NCBI GenBank assembly: GCA_022709405.1
Contig: JAKLIV010000017.1
Coordinates: 1 to 37,360 of the forward strand
DNA: 37,360 nt
DNA from: Spirochaetota bacterium
GTDB taxonomy: Bacteria > Spirochaetota > UBA4802 > UBA5550
Direction: 5' to 3'
Part shown: one piece after another, positions 35,462-37,360 of the stretch
How positions within the stretch are numbered: the first letter of the stretch is position 1
Layout of the letters: each line of letters starts with the position of its first letter
Translations under genes and position numbers: made by a program
Notes under the pieces: generated by a model
What the model was told of the DNA's origin: nothing
Database searches by the model: none
The model's input: only the letters and a program-made list of their open reading frames with translations

Positions 35462-37129
35462 CTACAGGTGATTGTCGATCAGGTACGGGTACCCGCTGTT
35501 GATGGCCCCGGTATCGTCTATGGCCCAGACAGTGGTAAAGTTCCACGCGGGCGACGCACCGGTGAATGTCGCCTGGGTTTTCATCTGCACGGTCGTTGCC
35601 GGGGTGCCGAAATCTGCGTTCGCGGCGCTCATGCCCGTAGTCTCGGTGTCGTAGAAGCATGAAGTATAGGTCGAATCGTAATCGTCTCCGGTGATGCCGC
35701 CTTTATCGTCGCCGGAGAACGAGACCGTGCCCACCGCGTAGCAGCTGGTTATAATCCCGGTATGGACCCTTCCAACCAACCCCCCGGCCATGTTCATATT
35801 GCCGCTGGCCGTCACGTTCCCGGCCGCATAGCAGTTCGTCAGTGTACCGTTCAGCGTGCTGGTACCTGCAAAACCGCCGGTATAGTAGCCTCCCGCGGAG
35901 CTCACATTGCCGGTTGAAAAGCTGTTCGAGATGCCCGACCGGAAATTCCATCCCGCGAACCCTCCGGTCTCGTTACTGCCGCTGACGTTTCCGGTTGCAT
36001 AGCAATTGGTGAGATTACATTCATCATTAGCGCCCAGCAATCCTCCGGTCCATCCGGTCCCGGTCACCGTTCCCGTGGCATGGCAGCCCGTGACCGTGCT
36101 GGTAACCAGATATCCCACGAGCCCGCCCGTGCAGCTGCACTGCCCGTTCACGCTCCCGGTCGCATAGCAGTCCGACATGGTCGTGTTCCTCGCATCGCCG
36201 ATGAGCCCGCCGGCGGAATTGCCGTTTCCGTTTACCGTGACCGCGGCGTGGCAGCGCGTAAACACCGTATCATCGCCAAAACTGAAATTGCTTTGACCGG
36301 CAAGCCCGCCTGCGCCGCCCGTGCCCCCGGAGCCGCCGCCGAGGGTGCCGGTCACAGAACAGTCTTCGATGACCGACGCCCCCCTGACATAGCCCGCGAG
36401 CCCGCCGGTATATACCGCGCCGCCGGTCACCCTGATCGACTCGAGCCCCAGGTCATGCACGTACCCCTCGCTGATGCAGCCGAACAATCCGCGCGATGCG
36501 CCGCTCGTATCGTTGATATAGAGATTTTTGATCACGCGCCCGTTACCGTCAAGGGTCCCGGTGAACGGGGAGCCGTCGCTGCCGATCTCGGGCCAGCCCG
36601 TACCCGAATTGTACGGCGCGACATTGAGGCTGAAGTCGGCCATCACGATATAGTTGCCGTCAAGGCCCCAGTCATCATACCCTTCAACGCCGCCGCGCAC
36701 CGCATTCAGGTCGGCCGCGTTGTAGATGAAATGGTAATCGGCCGTTCCAGTGTCGGTGGTGGTTATTGTGAACTCCGCCGCTGTTCCCGTTTTCGCGCCC
36801 GTCTCGTCTGAAGCGGCAAGGCTTACCGCGTACTTGGACGAAGTACTGAGGCCCGATACTGTGTACGCACCGGTCCCGCTGACGACACTTGTGATGCTGC
36901 CGATTGCGGCGGAATCAAGCGTCCACACAATCACAACATGATCGAAATCCGCGTCAGCCGGATCGGCCCATGCGATGTTTATATAATTGGTTCCCGCAGT
37001 GGCCCCGGTTAGCGTTATCACGCCCCATAAAGCCTCCTTCGGGGAGCTTCCCCCGCCATCGTCGTCGCACGCCGCAAAGGCAAACGCGGCCGTAAAAATT
37101 ACAATCGTCACGAATCTCCGAATCCTCAT
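35462..37129 (-). CDS. GLUG-repeat lipoprotein with fibronectin-like domain (555 aa)
   Basis: ATG 37129 is chosen because GGAGG lies 5 bases upstream and MRIRRFVTIVIFTAAFAFAAC gives a lipoprotein signal with lipobox FAAC, followed by DDDGGG. A fibronectin-like domain spans about 35-125 (VIVWTLDSAA, YTVSGLSTSSKYAVSLAA). A solenoid region begins at YNAADLNAVRGG and FTGTLDGNGRVIKNLYI. It has about nine GLUG-type units (e.g. TGGLAGY, AGGLIGD, TGGLVGY, TGGLLGA, TGGFAGW, AGGLVGR) alternating with NCYATGNV-like strands. It ends GYPYLIDNHL. The open frame extends upstream to 37177 through a palindromic repeat, which is not part of the gene. It is a longer paralogue of the lipoprotein at 33597-34844. 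Confidence 0.88.
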   Translation of the reverse strand: MRIRRFVTIVIFTAAFAFAACDDDGGGSSPKEALWGVITLTGATAGTNYINIAWADPADADFDHVVIVWTLDSAAIGSITSVVSGTGAYTVSGLSTSSKYAVSLAASDETGAKTGTAAEFTITTTDTGTADYHFIYNAADLNAVRGGVEGYDDWGLDGNYIVMADFSLNVAPYNSGTGWPEIGSDGSPFTGTLDGNGRVIKNLYINDTSGASRGLFGCISEGYVHDLGLESIRVTGGAVYTGGLAGYVRGASVIEDCSVTGTLGGGSGGTGGAGGLAGQSNFSFGDDTVFTRCHAAVTVNGNGNSAGGLIGDARNTTMSDCYATGSVNGQCSCTGGLVGYLVTSTVTGCHATGTVTGTGWTGGLLGANDECNLTNCYATGNVSGSNETGGFAGWNFRSGISNSFSTGNVSSAGGYYTGGFAGTSTLNGTLTNCYAAGNVTASGNMNMAGGLVGRVHTGIITSCYAVGTVSFSGDDKGGITGDDYDSTYTSCFYDTETTGMSAANADFGTPATTVQMKTQATFTGASPAWNFTTVWAIDDTGAINSGYPYLIDNHL

Positions 37130-37153
37130 ATTTCCTCCCGGTATGCATGAAAT

Positions 37154-37181
37154 GACGATGCCCGCTTTTGCGGGCATCGTC
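37154..37181. repeat. REP-like palindrome / possible terminator
   Basis: A perfect 12-bp inverted repeat, GACGATGCCCGC (37154-37165) and GCGGGCATCGTC (37170-37181), with a 4-base loop. It lies between the end of the SCP2-like gene and the next gene on the minus strand. ATGCCCGC-loop-GCGGGCAT matches a family of extragenic palindromes I know from many bacterial genomes. On the minus strand it is followed by ATTTCATG, so weak termination is possible. Confidence 0.6.
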
Positions 37182-37193
37182 GTCAGAAAAAAA

Positions 37194-37360
37194 TTACTTT
37201 TTCTTGGGCTTCTTCATCATCACGGCTACGGCGCCCATGAACCACAGCGCGAGCTCGGCGCTGCCCTCGAGCTTGAGCCTGCCGTCCCCGAGCGCCTTGA
37301 CCGGGGCCTGCTTGTCGCGGCTGGTCATCACGTTGAAACCGGTCTCGGCGTCCTTCCAGA
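37194..37360 (-). CDS. C-terminus of an SCP2-like (sterol carrier domain) protein (partial)
   Basis: The last 54 codons of a leftward gene entering from the right edge are visible, ending in TAA at 37194-37196. The readable end includes TGFNVMTSRDKQAPVKAL, then GDGRLKLEGSAELALWFMG and a basic tail MMKKPKKK. The pattern G-x-LKLEG-x-x-x-LALW is that of the end of an SCP2 lipid-binding domain. The lysine tail is a normal feature of some of these proteins. The 5' part lies outside the window, so other domains cannot be excluded. Confidence 0.6.
   Translation of the reverse strand, partial: WKDAETGFNVMTSRDKQAPVKALGDGRLKLEGSAELALWFMGAVAVMMKKPKKK

Noticed and set aside
35000..35662. 256-codon rightward frame opposite yjbQ and the lipoprotein end
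   Set aside because: Opposes the conserved yjbQ gene and has shadow composition.
1..37360. CRISPR array, tRNA/rRNA genes, transposases, toxin-antitoxin or defence genes
   Set aside because: Looked for across the intergenic gaps and coding regions; no spaced direct repeats, tRNA-like cloverleaf, or recognisable proteins of these types were seen.

Overview
The window is about 37 kb of moderately GC-rich DNA from a Gram-negative bacterium with an outer membrane: it encodes four large lipoproteins, a small exported protein ending in aromatic residues (beta-barrel-like) and two methyl-accepting chemotaxis proteins (MCPs). The gene mix (menaquinone made by the futalosine route, class I KetoI reductoisomerase, a six-helix MCP without a periplasmic domain, GLUG and Ig-repeat lipoproteins) would fit an environmental spirochaete or a deltaproteobacterial relative. 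No rRNA or species marker is present, so the phylum is an inference. No tRNA, CRISPR array, phage, transposase or defence system was found.

Layout. (1) 1-10041: an AT-rich stretch, then two co-directional giant Ig-repeat lipoprotein genes (1256 and about 1910 aa) closed by a strong terminator. The second carries an in-frame AT-rich insert encoding a separate ~100-aa module. (2) 10134-14465: a tight operon ubiX-mqnE-mqnA-mqnC-ubiE, with two ATGA overlaps. (3) 14571-17291: polA with a TTG start and intact proofreading motifs. (4) 17302-19169: an MCP gene divergent from a 58-aa FmdB-type zinc-ribbon gene, with back-to-back sigma70-like promoters between them. (5) 19190-22664, minus strand: mqnD-mqnB (GTGA overlap), then transketolase. 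Together with region 2 this gives mqnA, B, C, D and E, i.e. chorismate to 1,4-dihydroxy-6-naphthoate, plus a UbiX-like protein and the final methyltransferase. The UbiD-like decarboxylase and UbiA-like prenyltransferase are not here. (6) 22842-25220: an exported thioredoxin-like protein, a probable outer-membrane protein and an unrecognised 304-aa protein. (7) 25248-28766: a possible leader ORF, then ilvB-ilvN-ilvC and a strong terminator. (8) 28771-31924, minus strand: a STAS-like protein, a degenerate YchF-like protein and a second MCP. (9) 32201-33555: lysA with its own promoter. (10) 33597-37360, minus strand: the end of an SCP2-like gene, a GLUG-repeat lipoprotein, yjbQ, and a second GLUG lipoprotein paralogue.

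Most genes are housekeeping (menaquinone, branched-chain amino acids, lysine, replication, pentose phosphate). The less ordinary material is the surface-lipoprotein repertoire, the inserted module, the degenerate YchF paralogue, the KARI cofactor loop, the ilv leader and the small dispersed repeats at gene ends. I did not see a convincing wholly new multi-gene system.
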